Origin: Nitratireductor soli
GTDB taxonomy: Bacteria; Pseudomonadota; Alphaproteobacteria; Rhizobiales; Rhizobiaceae
Length of the DNA: 64,000 nt
Assembly (NCBI RefSeq): GCF_001050155.1
Contig: NZ_LFVY01000003.1
Coordinates: forward strand, 62,001 to 126,000
Direction: 5' to 3'
Shown: piece by piece, positions 8,148-16,774 of the stretch
Position numbering within the stretch: the stretch's first letter is position 1
Layout: every line of letters begins with the position of its first letter
Made by a program: the position numbers and the translations under genes
Notes under the pieces: generated by a model
Told to the model about the DNA's origin: nothing
What the model saw: the letters and a program-made list of their open reading frames with translations, nothing else
Databases searched by the model: none

Positions 8148-8855
8148 TCAGACGATGCGGAAAACCTGTCCGCCGCCGGCATCGCGGTAGAGATCCACCC
8201 GCGCGCCGTCCCAATGATAGTCAAGGTGGCGGCCCTGCACCGGGGCGGCCGCGCAGTCTGGATAAAACAGGCCAACGCATTCGCCGCCCTCGCGGCGCAC
8301 GCTCGGATAGGCGATCCCATCCGAATCGTCGGCGTGCAGGCGCGCGGCGAGTGCCTGGCTATGCGTATAGTCGTCGGGCGACAGCGCCGACTGCCAGCCG
8401 CCGCCACGCAGATCGTGCAGCCGGGCATCGACGTCGACGATGATCTCGCGAAACTGTGCCGTCCAGCCGGCCGGCTCGGCGGTCGCCGCCATGAAGCGGG
8501 CGTGGTGGTGGATGGTTTCGAACAGTGCCGTCTCGAACGCGTCGGCCACGTAGAGCACACCGTAGCTTCCGGCGCTGAAGCGGCTCGGCCGGTCGGGGCT
8601 GACATGGGTGAAGGGCGCCATCAGATAGCTGGCGCCGGGTCCGGAGACGCGGCGGTGCGGCGGCACCAGGTCCAGATTGCCGATGCTCTCCATCAGCCGC
8701 GGATTGGTCTTCTGCTCGGCGGCCAGCAGCAGCGGCCAGTCGGCCGGGTCTGCAATGTCCTCGAACAGGTCGATGGGCGGATGGATGCTGCGGATGATGC
8801 GCACCGCGCCGGCCCATTCGACATGCGTGAGGGGAGGGGTGTCCGCCCCGCTCAC
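8148..8855 (-). CDS. RES-domain toxin (NAD+-degrading) of a Xre-RES toxin-antitoxin pair
   Basis: 235 residues with the RES family pattern: an early arginine region VRIIRSIHP, the central block GSYGVLYVADAFETALFE with conserved Glu, and the late YPSVRREGGECVGLFYP with Ser. Characterised RES toxins (for example MbcT) destroy cellular NAD+ by phosphorolysis or hydrolysis. The gene overlaps the upstream antitoxin by 4 bp (ATGA), the normal antitoxin-first order of these modules. Function is assigned by family. Activity of this copy is untested, but the frame is intact. Confidence 0.9.
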   Translation of the reverse strand: MSGADTPPLTHVEWAGAVRIIRSIHPPIDLFEDIADPADWPLLLAAEQKTNPRLMESIGNLDLVPPHRRVSGPGASYLMAPFTHVSPDRPSRFSAGSYGVLYVADAFETALFETIHHHARFMAATAEPAGWTAQFREIIVDVDARLHDLRGGGWQSALSPDDYTHSQALAARLHADDSDGIAYPSVRREGGECVGLFYPDCAAAPVQGRHLDYHWDGARVDLYRDAGGGQVFRIV

Positions 8856-9265
8856 CAGCCGCCCCGCTCGGCATCCAGGTAGCGGCGCACGCGCATCAGG
8901 TCGGTCAGTTCGCCGCCGAGCATGATGTCGAGCGCCGAGCGGCCGGCGAAGGCGGCGTTAACCTTGCCGATCCATTGATAGGCGCGCTGCGGTTCGCGGA
9001 AGATCAGGCGCAGCGCCTTGTGGATGCCCATCAGGTTGGAAAGCCTGGCCTTGCCGTCGCGGTCGATGCGGCCCATCTCACCGCTTTTCCAGCGGCGATA
9101 GGTGCGCAGGGGCATGTCGAGCAGTACGGCAGCCTGCTCGTCGGTCAGATCCCACAGGCGAAACAGGTTGACCGCCGCGCGGAACATCGCCGCCGCCTCG
9201 TCATCGCTGATCGGGCTTGGCCGGAAGTCGCGGGCCAATGTGTCGACAGGTTGCAGAAGCGCCAT
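8852..9265 (-). CDS. Xre/MbcA/ParS-family antitoxin partner of the RES toxin
   Basis: 137 residues from the ATG at 9265, chosen because AAGGAG lies just upstream. The frame extends seven codons further without a ribosome site. The N-terminal Xre-like helix-turn-helix includes LTDEQAAVLLDMPLRTYRRW. The C-terminal DUF2384-type toxin-binding domain includes AYQWIGKVNAAFAGRSALDI and LTDLMRVRRYLDAERGGW. The C-terminal end normally plugs the NAD+ pocket of RES toxins. It overlaps the toxin gene by 4 bp. Autoregulation through the symmetrical site upstream is likely. Confidence 0.9.
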   Translation of the reverse strand: MALLQPVDTLARDFRPSPISDDEAAAMFRAAVNLFRLWDLTDEQAAVLLDMPLRTYRRWKSGEMGRIDRDGKARLSNLMGIHKALRLIFREPQRAYQWIGKVNAAFAGRSALDIMLGGELTDLMRVRRYLDAERGGW

Positions 9266-9280
9266 TTCGCTTTCTCCTTT

Positions 9281-9314
9281 TGGCATTAAATAGATTATTC
9301 AATGCCATTTGGCA
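9281..9314. promoter_or_regulatory. Candidate operator of the Xre-RES module
   Basis: Three TGGCA/TGCCA half-sites occur in 34 bp: TGGCATT at 9281, AATGCCA at 9301 and TGGCA at 9310. They form one inverted repeat with a 13 bp spacer and one tight palindrome TGCCA-TT-TGGCA. They lie immediately upstream of the antitoxin ribosome site, where Xre-type antitoxins bind their own promoter. Confidence 0.5.
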
Positions 9315-9362
9315 AGATCAGGCCGTAAATCGCCTGTCGCGGCCATCCGAAAAGCCTGCCTT

Positions 9363-10478
9363 TCAGAGAATGCGCTCCTGCGTCTCGGGGTCGAACAGCA
9401 GCGCCTTGTCGAGGTTGAAGGCGAGACGGGCCGTCTGGCCGGCGGCGATCGGCGCGTCGGCGCGCAGTCGGGCGACGATCTCGCGCCCCCCGAGACGGGT
9501 GACGGCGAACGTGTCGGAACCAGCCGGCTCGATCACCTCGATCTCGCAATCGAGTTCGCTCACCTGCGTGGCGTTGCGGTCGGCGCTGTCCAGGTCGGTC
9601 AGCGCCTCCGGCCTGATGCCGAACACCACCTTCTGCCCGTGCCGGGAGGCAAGGCCGCCGGCGCTGTTGCCCAGTGGCAGCAGCAGCGGCTGGCCTTCAT
9701 CGCGCTGCATGGAAATGCCGACCTTGCCGCCATCAACTTCGACGGTGGCCGGGATGAGGTTCATCGACGGTGAGCCCATGAAATCGGCGACGAACAGATT
9801 GGCCGGCTTGTTGTAGATCTCCGCCGGCGTGCCGAATTGCTGCAGCACCCCGTCTTTCAGGACGGCGATGCGGGTGGCCAGTGTCATCGCCTCGATCTGG
9901 TCGTGCGTCACATAGACGATGGTCGTCCCCATGCGCTGGTGCAGGCGCTTGATCTCGGTGCGCATGTCGACGCGCAGCTTGGCGTCGAGATTGGATAACG
10001 GTTCGTCGAACAGGAACACCAGCGGGTCGCGCACCAGCGCCCGACCCATGGCGACGCGCTGGCGCTGGCCACCGGAAAGCTGGCTCGGCTTGCGGTCGAG
10101 CAGCGCGCCGATCTGCAGCGTCTCGGCCACCTTGGCAATCGCCGCATCGCGCTCGGCTTTCGCCACACCGCGGATCTCCATGCCGAAGCCGATGTTCTGC
10201 GCCACCGTCATGTTGGGGTAGAGCGCGTAGGACTGGAACACCATGGCGATGTCGCGCTGCGAGGGGTGCAAGTCGTTGACGACCTTGCCGTTGATGCTGA
10301 TCGAGCCGCTGGTGATGGCTTCAAGCCCGGCAATCGTGTTGAGCAGGGTCGACTTGCCGCAGCCCGAGGGGCCGACCAGCACCAGAAAGCCGCCTTCCTC
10401 TATCTCCAGGTCGATGCCCTTCAGCACATCGACCTTGCCGAAGGATTTTTTCAGTTTCTCGATCTTCAGAAACGACAT
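9363..10478 (-). CDS. Sugar ABC transporter ATP-binding protein (MalK/UgpC family; GtsD/MsmK-like)
   Basis: 371 residues. Walker [11 protein letters not shown]-loop MVFQSYALYPNMTV, signature [19 protein letters not shown], Walker [17 protein letters not shown] and H-loop VTHDQIEAMTLA are all intact. The C-terminal third is the TOBE/OB regulatory domain of CUT1 ATPases (VFGIRPEAL, VIEPAGSDTFAV). It powers the sugar transporter formed with the two permeases directly upstream; only 3 bp separate the genes. It is the last gene of the operon. Substrate is inferred from the binding protein. Confidence 0.95.
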   Translation of the reverse strand: MSFLKIEKLKKSFGKVDVLKGIDLEIEEGGFLVLVGPSGCGKSTLLNTIAGLEAITSGSISINGKVVNDLHPSQRDIAMVFQSYALYPNMTVAQNIGFGMEIRGVAKAERDAAIAKVAETLQIGALLDRKPSQLSGGQRQRVAMGRALVRDPLVFLFDEPLSNLDAKLRVDMRTEIKRLHQRMGTTIVYVTHDQIEAMTLATRIAVLKDGVLQQFGTPAEIYNKPANLFVADFMGSPSMNLIPATVEVDGGKVGISMQRDEGQPLLLPLGNSAGGLASRHGQKVVFGIRPEALTDLDSADRNATQVSELDCEIEVIEPAGSDTFAVTRLGGREIVARLRADAPIAAGQTARLAFNLDKALLFDPETQERIL

Positions 10479-10481
10479 GGG

Positions 10482-11369
10482 TTACCCCTTCACGGCGCCG
10501 GCCATCAGGCCGCGCACGAAATAACGTCCGGAGACGACGTAGACGATCAGTGTCGGCAATGCGGCGAGGATCGCCCCGGCGAAATGGACGTTGTACTCCT
10601 TCACGCCGCCAGACGAGGAAACGAGATTGTTCAACGCCACCGTCATCGGCTGGGAATCGAAATCGCCAAACGAAACGCCAAACAGGAAGTCGTTCCAGAT
10701 GTTGGTGAACTGCCAGATCACCGTGACGACGATGATCGGCGCAGAGGACGGCAGCAGGATGCGGCGGAAGATCTGGAAGAAGCCGGCGCCGTCGATCTGC
10801 GCCGCGCGCACCAGCTCGGTCGGAAAGGCGGCGTAGTAATTGCGGAAGAACAGCGTCGTGAAACCGAGACCGTAGACCACATGGATCATCACGAGCCCCG
10901 TCGTCGTCCCGGCGATCCCGAGCGTACCCAGAATGCGCGCCGCCGGGATCAGGGCGATCTGAAACGGAATGAAACAGGAGAGCAGGATCAGCCCGAAGAT
11001 CACATCGTCGCCGCGGAAGCGCCATTTGGTCAGGATGTAGCCGTTCAGCGCGCCGAGAATGGTGGAGATCGCCACCGCCGGCACCACCATCAGGACGGAA
11101 TTGAAGAAATACGGCTTCAGCCCCGTTGGCTGCACGCCGATCTGGGCGCTCGACCAGGCCTTGGCCCACGGCTCGAAGGTCAGCACGGAGGGCAGGGACA
11201 GCATGTCGCCCTGGCGGATCTCGGCCAGCGGCTTCACCGAGTTCACCGTCATCACGTAGAGCGGCAGCAGATAATAGAGCGCAAACAGGATCAGGACCGC
11301 GTAGAGCAGCACGCGCAGCATCTTGTTGCCGGCGCTGACGGCGCCGACGGGGATTGGCTTCGCGCTCAT
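10482..11369 (-). CDS. gtsC: Sugar ABC transporter inner-membrane permease (MalG type; GtsC-like)
   Basis: 295 residues from MSAKPIPVGAVSAGNKM. An N-terminal membrane segment (LYAVLILFALYYLLPLYV) is followed by several more. The EAA loop that docks onto the ATPase is visible as ELVRAAQIDGAGFFQIFRRI. The ending FVRGLMAGAVKG is typical of MalG-type proteins in glucose/mannose transporters. The start overlaps the upstream permease by 4 bp. The open frame continues upstream, but that part is out of family and overlaps the neighbour. Confidence 0.92.
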   Translation of the reverse strand: MSAKPIPVGAVSAGNKMLRVLLYAVLILFALYYLLPLYVMTVNSVKPLAEIRQGDMLSLPSVLTFEPWAKAWSSAQIGVQPTGLKPYFFNSVLMVVPAVAISTILGALNGYILTKWRFRGDDVIFGLILLSCFIPFQIALIPAARILGTLGIAGTTTGLVMIHVVYGLGFTTLFFRNYYAAFPTELVRAAQIDGAGFFQIFRRILLPSSAPIIVVTVIWQFTNIWNDFLFGVSFGDFDSQPMTVALNNLVSSSGGVKEYNVHFAGAILAALPTLIVYVVSGRYFVRGLMAGAVKG

Positions 11370-12244
11370 CGCTGCCTCCCCGGCCTGAGCTCGGAATAAA
11401 GATAGGGGATGATGATCGAGAAGATCATCACCAGCATGATGATGGCCGATGAGGCGCCGATGCCCATCTGGTTGCGGGTGAAGGTATAGGAATACATGAA
11501 GGTCGCCGGCAGCTCGGTCGCCTGGCCCGGCCCGCCGCCGGTCAGCGCCACCACCAGGTCGTAGGATTTGATTGCCAGATGCGCCAGGACGACGAAGGCC
11601 GACAGGAAGACGGGCCGCATCATGGGGATGATGATGCGGCGATAGATGGTGACGTTCGAGGCGCCATCCATCTGCGCCGCCTTGATGATCTCGCCGTCGA
11701 CGCCGCGCAGGCCGGCCAGGAACATCGCCATGACGAAACCGGAGGACTGCCACACGGCGGCGATCACCACCGTGTAGATCGCCAGGTTGCGGTCCTTGAT
11801 CCAGGCGAATTCGAAGCCGGTCCAGCCCCATTGATGCATGGTGTTTTCCAGGCCGATGCCGGGATCGAGGAACCATTTCCATGCCGTTCCCGTGACGATG
11901 AAGGACAGCGCCATCGGGTACAGGTAAATCGGCCGCAGAAAGCCTTCGCCGCGGATCTTCTGGTCGAGCAGGATGGCCAGGAACAGGCCGAGCACCGAGC
12001 AGATGACGATGTATAGAGAACCGAAGATCGCCAGATTGCTCAGCGCCCGCCACCAATGGCGCAGGGCCCACAGCTTTTCGTAATTGTCGAAGCCGACGAA
12101 GCCGTAGGACGGCAGCATGCGCGAATCCGTCATCGACAGATAGAAGGTATAGACGATGAAGGCGTAGACGAAGACCACGATCAGCGCGACGCTGGGGCTC
12201 AGCACCAGGCGCGGGATGATGTCCTGCAGGCGGTTGCGGTTCAT
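11366..12244 (-). CDS. gtsB: Sugar ABC transporter inner-membrane permease (MalF type; GtsB-like)
   Basis: 292 residues, with about six membrane segments starting at LSPSVALIVVFVYAFIVYTF. The EAA loop is GEIIKAAQMDGASNVTIYRRI. The lower part (LTGGGPGQATELPATFMYSY) is a frequent CUT1 motif. Length and lack of a large periplasmic loop fit short MalF-like subunits. It forms the heterodimeric channel with the following permease. It lies 89 bp after the binding-protein gene, with a GC-rich hairpin between them. Confidence 0.92.
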   Translation of the reverse strand: MNRNRLQDIIPRLVLSPSVALIVVFVYAFIVYTFYLSMTDSRMLPSYGFVGFDNYEKLWALRHWWRALSNLAIFGSLYIVICSVLGLFLAILLDQKIRGEGFLRPIYLYPMALSFIVTGTAWKWFLDPGIGLENTMHQWGWTGFEFAWIKDRNLAIYTVVIAAVWQSSGFVMAMFLAGLRGVDGEIIKAAQMDGASNVTIYRRIIIPMMRPVFLSAFVVLAHLAIKSYDLVVALTGGGPGQATELPATFMYSYTFTRNQMGIGASSAIIMLVMIFSIIIPYLYSELRPGRQR

Positions 12245-12292
12245 GCGGGGTGTCCGATCGAAGGTCGTGGCGCCACGATGCCCCTCTCTGGC

Positions 12293-12325
12293 CTGCCGGG
12301 CGAGGCGCTCTGCCCCGCCCGACAG
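12293..12325 (-). terminator. Stem-loop between binding-protein and permease genes
   Basis: On the minus strand CTGTCGGGCGGGGC pairs with GCCTCGCCCGGCAG around a 5 nt loop, with small mismatches. Hairpins at this point in CUT1 operons commonly limit transcription into, or protect message ahead of, the permease genes. There is no U-tract, so partial termination or stabilisation is an inference. Confidence 0.45.
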
Positions 12326-12333
12326 ACCCGGTG

Positions 12334-13587
12334 CTACTGCGCTGCGGCGATGGCGTTCTTCAGCTCGTCGACGGCTTCCTCGGAGGTCAGCTCACCGTTG
12401 AAATGCTGCGTGACGACATCGTTGACCGCGTTCTTGACGGCGGCCGGCGCGCCATGGCCATGCGCCATGGAACCGAACAGCGAGCCGCTGGTGTTGGCCT
12501 CGGCCAGGTCCTGCATGCCCTTCTTTCCGCAATCGTCGAACGCGTCGTTCGGCACGTCGGTGCGCGCCGGCACGGAGCCCTTGACCACGTTGAAGGCCGA
12601 CTGGAAGACCGGATCCATGACGGCGGATGCCATCATCTTCTGCGCCTTCTGCTTGTCCTCACCAACCTGGAACAGGACGAACTGGTCGGAGTTGAAGGTC
12701 ACCGAGCCCTGCGTGCCGGGGAAGCGTATGCAGACGAAATCCTCGCCCGGCTTCTTGTCGGCCTTGAGAAACTCGCCCTTGGCCCAGTCACCCATCATCT
12801 GCATGCCGCCGGTGCCTTCGATGACCATGGCCGAGGCCAGGTTCCAGTCGCGGCCGGAGAAATTGTCGTCCACATAGGTGCGCAGTTTCGCCATCCGGTC
12901 GAAGGCTTCCTTCATCTTGTCGGAGCCCAGCGCCTCGGGGTCGAGGTCATTCAGCGCCGCCTTGTAGAAGTCGTTGCCGAGCGACAGGACGACAGCCTCG
13001 AAGACGGTCGCGTCCTGCCAGGGCTGGCCGCCATGGGCGAGCGGCGTGATGCCGTTCTCCTTCATCTTGTCGAGGACGGCGACGAGTTCGTCCCAGGTCT
13101 CCGGCGCCTTGCCGCCGGCCGCATCAAGGGCCGCCTTGTTGATCCACACCCAATTGGTGGAGTGGACGTTGACCGGCGAGGCGATCCAGTTGCCTTCATA
13201 CTTCGAGAAATTCTGCAAGGCGGCCGGAACCACGTCGCCCCAACCTTCCTGGTCGGCCACGTCGTTCAGATTGGCGACCACACCCTGCTGGGCCCAGTCG
13301 AGAATGTCGAAGCCGAGCATCTGCACGGCGGTCGGCGCGTTGCCGGACGTGACGCGGGCGCGCAGCACCGTCATGGCTTCCGTACCGCCGCCGCCGGCCA
13401 CCGGCATGTCCTGCCAGGTGACGCCCTTCGATTCGAGATCTTCCTTCAGGACGTTAAGCGCCGCGGCCTCGCCGCCCGAGGTCCACCAATGCAGAACCTC
13501 CACATTGTCCTCGGCCACAGCACTGCCGGCGGTGAAAGATAGAATGGCTGCTCCCGCCGCGAGCGCGGCGATTTTGCGAATGATCAT
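12334..13587 (-). CDS. gtsA: Glucose/mannose-type extracellular solute-binding protein (GtsA-like)
   Basis: 417 residues with a signal peptide ([20 protein letters not shown], cleavage near SAVA-ED). The mature start [20 protein letters not shown] and the segments [18 protein letters not shown] and [20 protein letters not shown] closely resemble GtsA, the glucose/mannose binding protein of Pseudomonas. It would bind the sugar in the periplasm and deliver it to GtsBC with the MalK-type ATPase. It is the first gene of the operon, with a palindromic LacI-type operator 43 bp upstream. Substrate identity is by similarity only. Confidence 0.9.
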   Translation of the reverse strand: MIIRKIAALAAGAAILSFTAGSAVAEDNVEVLHWWTSGGEAAALNVLKEDLESKGVTWQDMPVAGGGGTEAMTVLRARVTSGNAPTAVQMLGFDILDWAQQGVVANLNDVADQEGWGDVVPAALQNFSKYEGNWIASPVNVHSTNWVWINKAALDAAGGKAPETWDELVAVLDKMKENGITPLAHGGQPWQDATVFEAVVLSLGNDFYKAALNDLDPEALGSDKMKEAFDRMAKLRTYVDDNFSGRDWNLASAMVIEGTGGMQMMGDWAKGEFLKADKKPGEDFVCIRFPGTQGSVTFNSDQFVLFQVGEDKQKAQKMMASAVMDPVFQSAFNVVKGSVPARTDVPNDAFDDCGKKGMQDLAEANTSGSLFGSMAHGHGAPAAVKNAVNDVVTQHFNGELTSEEAVDELKNAIAAAQ

Positions 13588-13629
13588 GACAGTCCTCCCA
13601 ATGGGATCGCTTGCTCACGCGATCTATCT

Positions 13630-13647
13630 ATTTATAACGTTATAAAT
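13630..13647. promoter_or_regulatory. Perfect 18 bp LacI-type operator
   Basis: ATTTATAACGTTATAAAT is a perfect palindrome with the central CG usual for LacI-family sites. It lies 43 bp upstream of the gtsA start in the gap shared with the divergent lacI-type gene. The rest of the 13588-13835 gap shows only a weak 13 bp palindrome (AAATCG-A-CGATTT, 13779-13791). Confidence 0.75.
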
Positions 13648-13835
13648 CCCGGTGCGGTCAATCAGATTCTCATCGGCGAAAGGCGAGGAGGCAAAGCGTT
13701 GATTATCAAAGGATTTTCTCGCATAAGCATGCTGCCGTCAGGTGTCGGGCAGCGAATTTGTATCGATTGAAATGTGCAAAATCGACGATTTAGGCATGTT
13801 GCCGCGTAGCGCCGCCCCGTCGCGAGGGACATGAG

Positions 13836-14894
13836 ATGGCGGCGTCCTCGGAGCGGCCCACCCTGCGCACCATCGCCGACCTGACCGGCCTTGCCGTGAC
13901 GACCGTTTCCCGCGCGCTTCTCGATGCGCCGCAGATCGCGCTCGAAACCCGCCAGCGAGTGCAGCAGGTGGCGCGCGAGGTCGGCTATCAGCCCGACCGC
14001 GCGGCACAGCACCTGCGCACCGGCCGCACCAATGTCATCAGCTTCGTGCTCGATCCGCATGACGAGCTTCTTGGCTTCTCGACATCGATGATCCGCGGCC
14101 TGACACATGCGCTGCGGGACACGCAATATCATCTCGTCATCACACCGCATTTCGCCGAAACGCCGGCGATCGAACCGATCCGCTACATCCTGCGCAACCG
14201 CATGGCCGATGGCGTCGTCTTCTCCAGAACCGAGCCCTTCGATCCGCGTGTCGAACTGCTTCTGGAGAACGACTTCCCCTTCATCTCGCACGGCCGCACC
14301 AACCTGCCCGACCCGCATCCCTTCGTCGACTACGACAATGCCGCGTTCTCCTCCCTGGCGGTGCGCCGGCTGGTGGCCAAGGGCCGGAAACGGCTGGCGT
14401 TGATCCTGCCGTCCGACCGCTTCACCTTTCATCAGCATCTGCGCGATGGGTTTCTGGCTGCCGCGCGGGAGTTGGGGGTCGCCTGCGAACTGCCCAGCGA
14501 CATCAATCTGGACAGCAGCACGACTGATCTCTCCGCCTGGCTGCGTTGGCGCCTCAGCGAACCTGCGGCGCCCGACGGCATCGTCTGCGCCGGCGAGGTC
14601 TCGGCCCTGTCGATCATGGCGGCGCTCAGCGACCAGGGGCTTTGCGTCGGCGAGGACCTCGATCTGGTCGTCAAGCAGACGTCGCGGCTTTATGACGAGG
14701 TCCGGCCGCGCGTCGATGCCGTTTATGAGGATATCGCCCAGGCGGGGGAATTGCTGGGCCAGCTTCTGATCCGCCGGATAGCCGGCGAAGACCCCGCCGG
14801 TCTGCGCCATCTGCAGGCGCCGGCGCCGCGCTTTGCGGAATCGCACAAGCAGCCGATGCAGCCGGCACCTGCGTCAGGCGTCCGCCCTCAGTAG
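13836..14894 (+). CDS. LacI-family transcriptional regulator of the sugar transporter operon
   Basis: 352 residues. The N-terminal LacI helix-turn-helix is TLRTIADLTGLAVTTVSRAL, with the hinge GYQPDRAAQHLRTGRTNVIS. The rest is a periplasmic-binding-protein fold for the effector (VVFSRTEPFDPRVELLLEND, FPFISHGRTNLPD). It is divergent from gtsA across a 248 bp gap that contains a perfect 18 bp operator, so repression of the sugar transporter is the likely role. The last 21 bp overlap the convergent TetR gene. The effector sugar is unknown. Confidence 0.93.
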   Translation: MAASSERPTLRTIADLTGLAVTTVSRALLDAPQIALETRQRVQQVAREVGYQPDRAAQHLRTGRTNVISFVLDPHDELLGFSTSMIRGLTHALRDTQYHLVITPHFAETPAIEPIRYILRNRMADGVVFSRTEPFDPRVELLLENDFPFISHGRTNLPDPHPFVDYDNAAFSSLAVRRLVAKGRKRLALILPSDRFTFHQHLRDGFLAAARELGVACELPSDINLDSSTTDLSAWLRWRLSEPAAPDGIVCAGEVSALSIMAALSDQGLCVGEDLDLVVKQTSRLYDEVRPRVDAVYEDIAQAGELLGQLLIRRIAGEDPAGLRHLQAPAPRFAESHKQPMQPAPASGVRPQ

Positions 14895-15422
14895 CCGGCG
14901 CAGCGCTTGCGTGACCTCTTCGGTCTCGACATCGTCGACGACGTTGATCGACAGCAGTTCCATGGCGCGGATTCCATGCACGACGAGCAGGGTGATCACA
15001 GCCAGGGCCGGATCGCTGGCGCCCGCCTTCATCCGGTCGAGAACAGCGCGCTCGAACCGCTGAACCGGCTTGAGAAACTCCGGATCCTCGGCGAGTGCGG
15101 CGAGAAGGCCGGAAGGCGGCGGCTGACGGCGCGCCCGCTCACCGACAAAAAGGTCGATATAGGCCTGGACCGAACCGTTGACGACGCCGGCATTGGCCGC
15201 TTCGCGCTGGCGCAAATCAGCATCCTCCTGGCGCAGGAATTCCTCCACAAGCGCCTCGAAAAGCTTCGATTTGCTGGAGAAATGATAAAGCAGGCCGCCC
15301 TTGGAGACGCCGGCGCGCGCCGCCACCGCGTCGAGCGACATGCTGCCTGCCCCCGTCTCCCGGACAATCTCGCCCGCGGCTTCCAGAATCTTGTCGCGCG
15401 CGCCGGAACGGGATTTTGTCAT
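14874..15422 (-). CDS. TetR/AcrR-family repressor of the adjacent RND pump
   Basis: 182 residues from MTKSRSGARDKILEAA, chosen because GAGGA lies 5 nt before this ATG. Another ATG four codons upstream lacks such spacing. The helix-turn-helix is MSLDAVAARAGVSKGGLLYH with the usual FSSKSKLFEALVEEF continuation. The C-terminal half is the variable ligand domain. The gene is divergent from the efflux operon, and a perfect TACCGTC-CA-GACGGTA operator lies between them. Repression of the pump and of itself is inferred. The inducer is not predictable. Confidence 0.93.
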   Translation of the reverse strand: MTKSRSGARDKILEAAGEIVRETGAGSMSLDAVAARAGVSKGGLLYHFSSKSKLFEALVEEFLRQEDADLRQREAANAGVVNGSVQAYIDLFVGERARRQPPPSGLLAALAEDPEFLKPVQRFERAVLDRMKAGASDPALAVITLLVVHGIRAMELLSINVVDDVETEEVTQALRRLLRADA

Positions 15423-15447
15423 GGCGATCCTCATGGCATCTTGACAT

Positions 15448-15463
15448 TACCGTCCAGACGGTA
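15448..15463. promoter_or_regulatory. TetR-type operator between regulator and RND operon
   Basis: TACCGTC-CA-GACGGTA is a perfect inverted repeat with 7 bp arms, 25 bp upstream of the tetR start codon and about 130 bp upstream of the adaptor gene. Size and symmetry are those of TetR dimer sites controlling efflux pumps. Confidence 0.7.
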
Positions 15464-15592
15464 CAGTAACGCGTCAAGGGTTTGCAAGCCTTATCTGCGG
15501 TCTGCCCTCTTGAGTCTTGCAATCCATGTCGCTATTTGCGCCACTCCTGATTAAGCTAACACCATACAGATACGCTGCCGGGGTCTTACGAC

Positions 15593-16774
15593 ATGATCAA
15601 GCGCCTACTCATCGCCATCGTTCTGCTTGCGGTCGTCGCAGGCGGCATAGTCGGCTTCAACATGTTCCGCGACCAGGCGATCCAGCAGTTCTTCGCCAAC
15701 ATGCCGGTCCCCTCGGTCGCCGTCTCGACGGTCGAAGCCAAGGACGGCAGTTGGACGCCGTCCGTCGACGCGATCGGCACCGTCAACGCCATTCGCGGCG
15801 TCGACCTGACCGTCGAGACGACCGGTATCGTCACGGAAATTGGCTTCACCGCCAACCAGCAGGTCAAGGAGAACGACAATCTCCTGCAACTGGACGACAA
15901 GGTGCAGCAGGCCGATCTGCAGGCATCGCGCACCCAGGCAACCCTCGACCAGCAATCGCTCGACCGGGCGCGCGAGTTACGCAGCCGCGGCGTCGGCTCC
16001 GGCGTCACGCTTGAAACCGCCGAGGCAGCCGCCTCCGCCTCCGCTGCCCAGGTGCAGAAACTGGAGGCCCTTCTGCAGCAGCGCCAGCTGCGCGCGCCAT
16101 TCAACGGCACCATCGGCATTCCGCGCATCGACAGGGGGCAATATCTGTCGCCCGGCACGATCGTCGCGACGCTGCAGGACCTGGAGACGATGCGCGCTGA
16201 CTTCACCGTGCCGGAGCAGCAGCTCGGCCTTTTGAAGATCGGCCAGCCCGTGCGCCTGTGGCTGAACGACGGTGACGATGTGTTCAACGGCGAAATCATC
16301 GGCATCGACCCGAAAGTCGATCCGTCGAGCCGGCTGGTTTTGGTGCGCGCCGAGATTTCCAACCCCGAGGGCAAATTGACGCCCGGCCAGTTCGTTCGCG
16401 TCAAGGTCGACCTGCCGCAGGAAGACGGCGTTATCGCCCTGCCGCTGACGGCGGTCGTCACCAGCCTCTATGGCGACTACGTCTTCGCCGTGCGCGAAGC
16501 CGAAGGCGACAAGGATGCGACGAAGGACACGGCTGACGGCGCAGGCGAGAAGAAATTGCAGGCCCGCCAGGTCTTCGTCCAGGTCGGCCGCCGCTCCGGC
16601 GCCCAGGCGGAAATCCGTTCGGGCATCGAGCCGGGCGACATCGTCATTACGGCCGGCCAGAACCGCCTGTCGAACGGCACGCCGGTGACCATCGACAACA
16701 CGATCAACCCGGGCAATCCGGACCCCGCATCCACACAGGCGGATGCCGAGACCGACAAGGCGACGGCCCAATGA
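15593..16774 (+). CDS. RND efflux periplasmic adaptor (membrane fusion protein)
   Basis: 393 residues. An N-terminal anchor (MIKRLLIAIVLLAVVAGG) is followed by the beta-barrel/lipoyl halves (GTVNAIRGVDLTVETTGIV and APFNGTIGIPRIDRGQYLSP) split by a coiled-coil hairpin (QADLQASRTQATLDQQSLD). The C-terminal membrane-proximal domain ends in a charged, Ala/Thr-rich tail. It bridges the RND pump and an outer-membrane channel. No OprM/TolC gene is in the operon, so an unlinked channel must be used. It overlaps the pump gene by 4 bp. Confidence 0.94.
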   Translation: MIKRLLIAIVLLAVVAGGIVGFNMFRDQAIQQFFANMPVPSVAVSTVEAKDGSWTPSVDAIGTVNAIRGVDLTVETTGIVTEIGFTANQQVKENDNLLQLDDKVQQADLQASRTQATLDQQSLDRARELRSRGVGSGVTLETAEAAASASAAQVQKLEALLQQRQLRAPFNGTIGIPRIDRGQYLSPGTIVATLQDLETMRADFTVPEQQLGLLKIGQPVRLWLNDGDDVFNGEIIGIDPKVDPSSRLVLVRAEISNPEGKLTPGQFVRVKVDLPQEDGVIALPLTAVVTSLYGDYVFAVREAEGDKDATKDTADGAGEKKLQARQVFVQVGRRSGAQAEIRSGIEPGDIVITAGQNRLSNGTPVTIDNTINPGNPDPASTQADAETDKATAQ

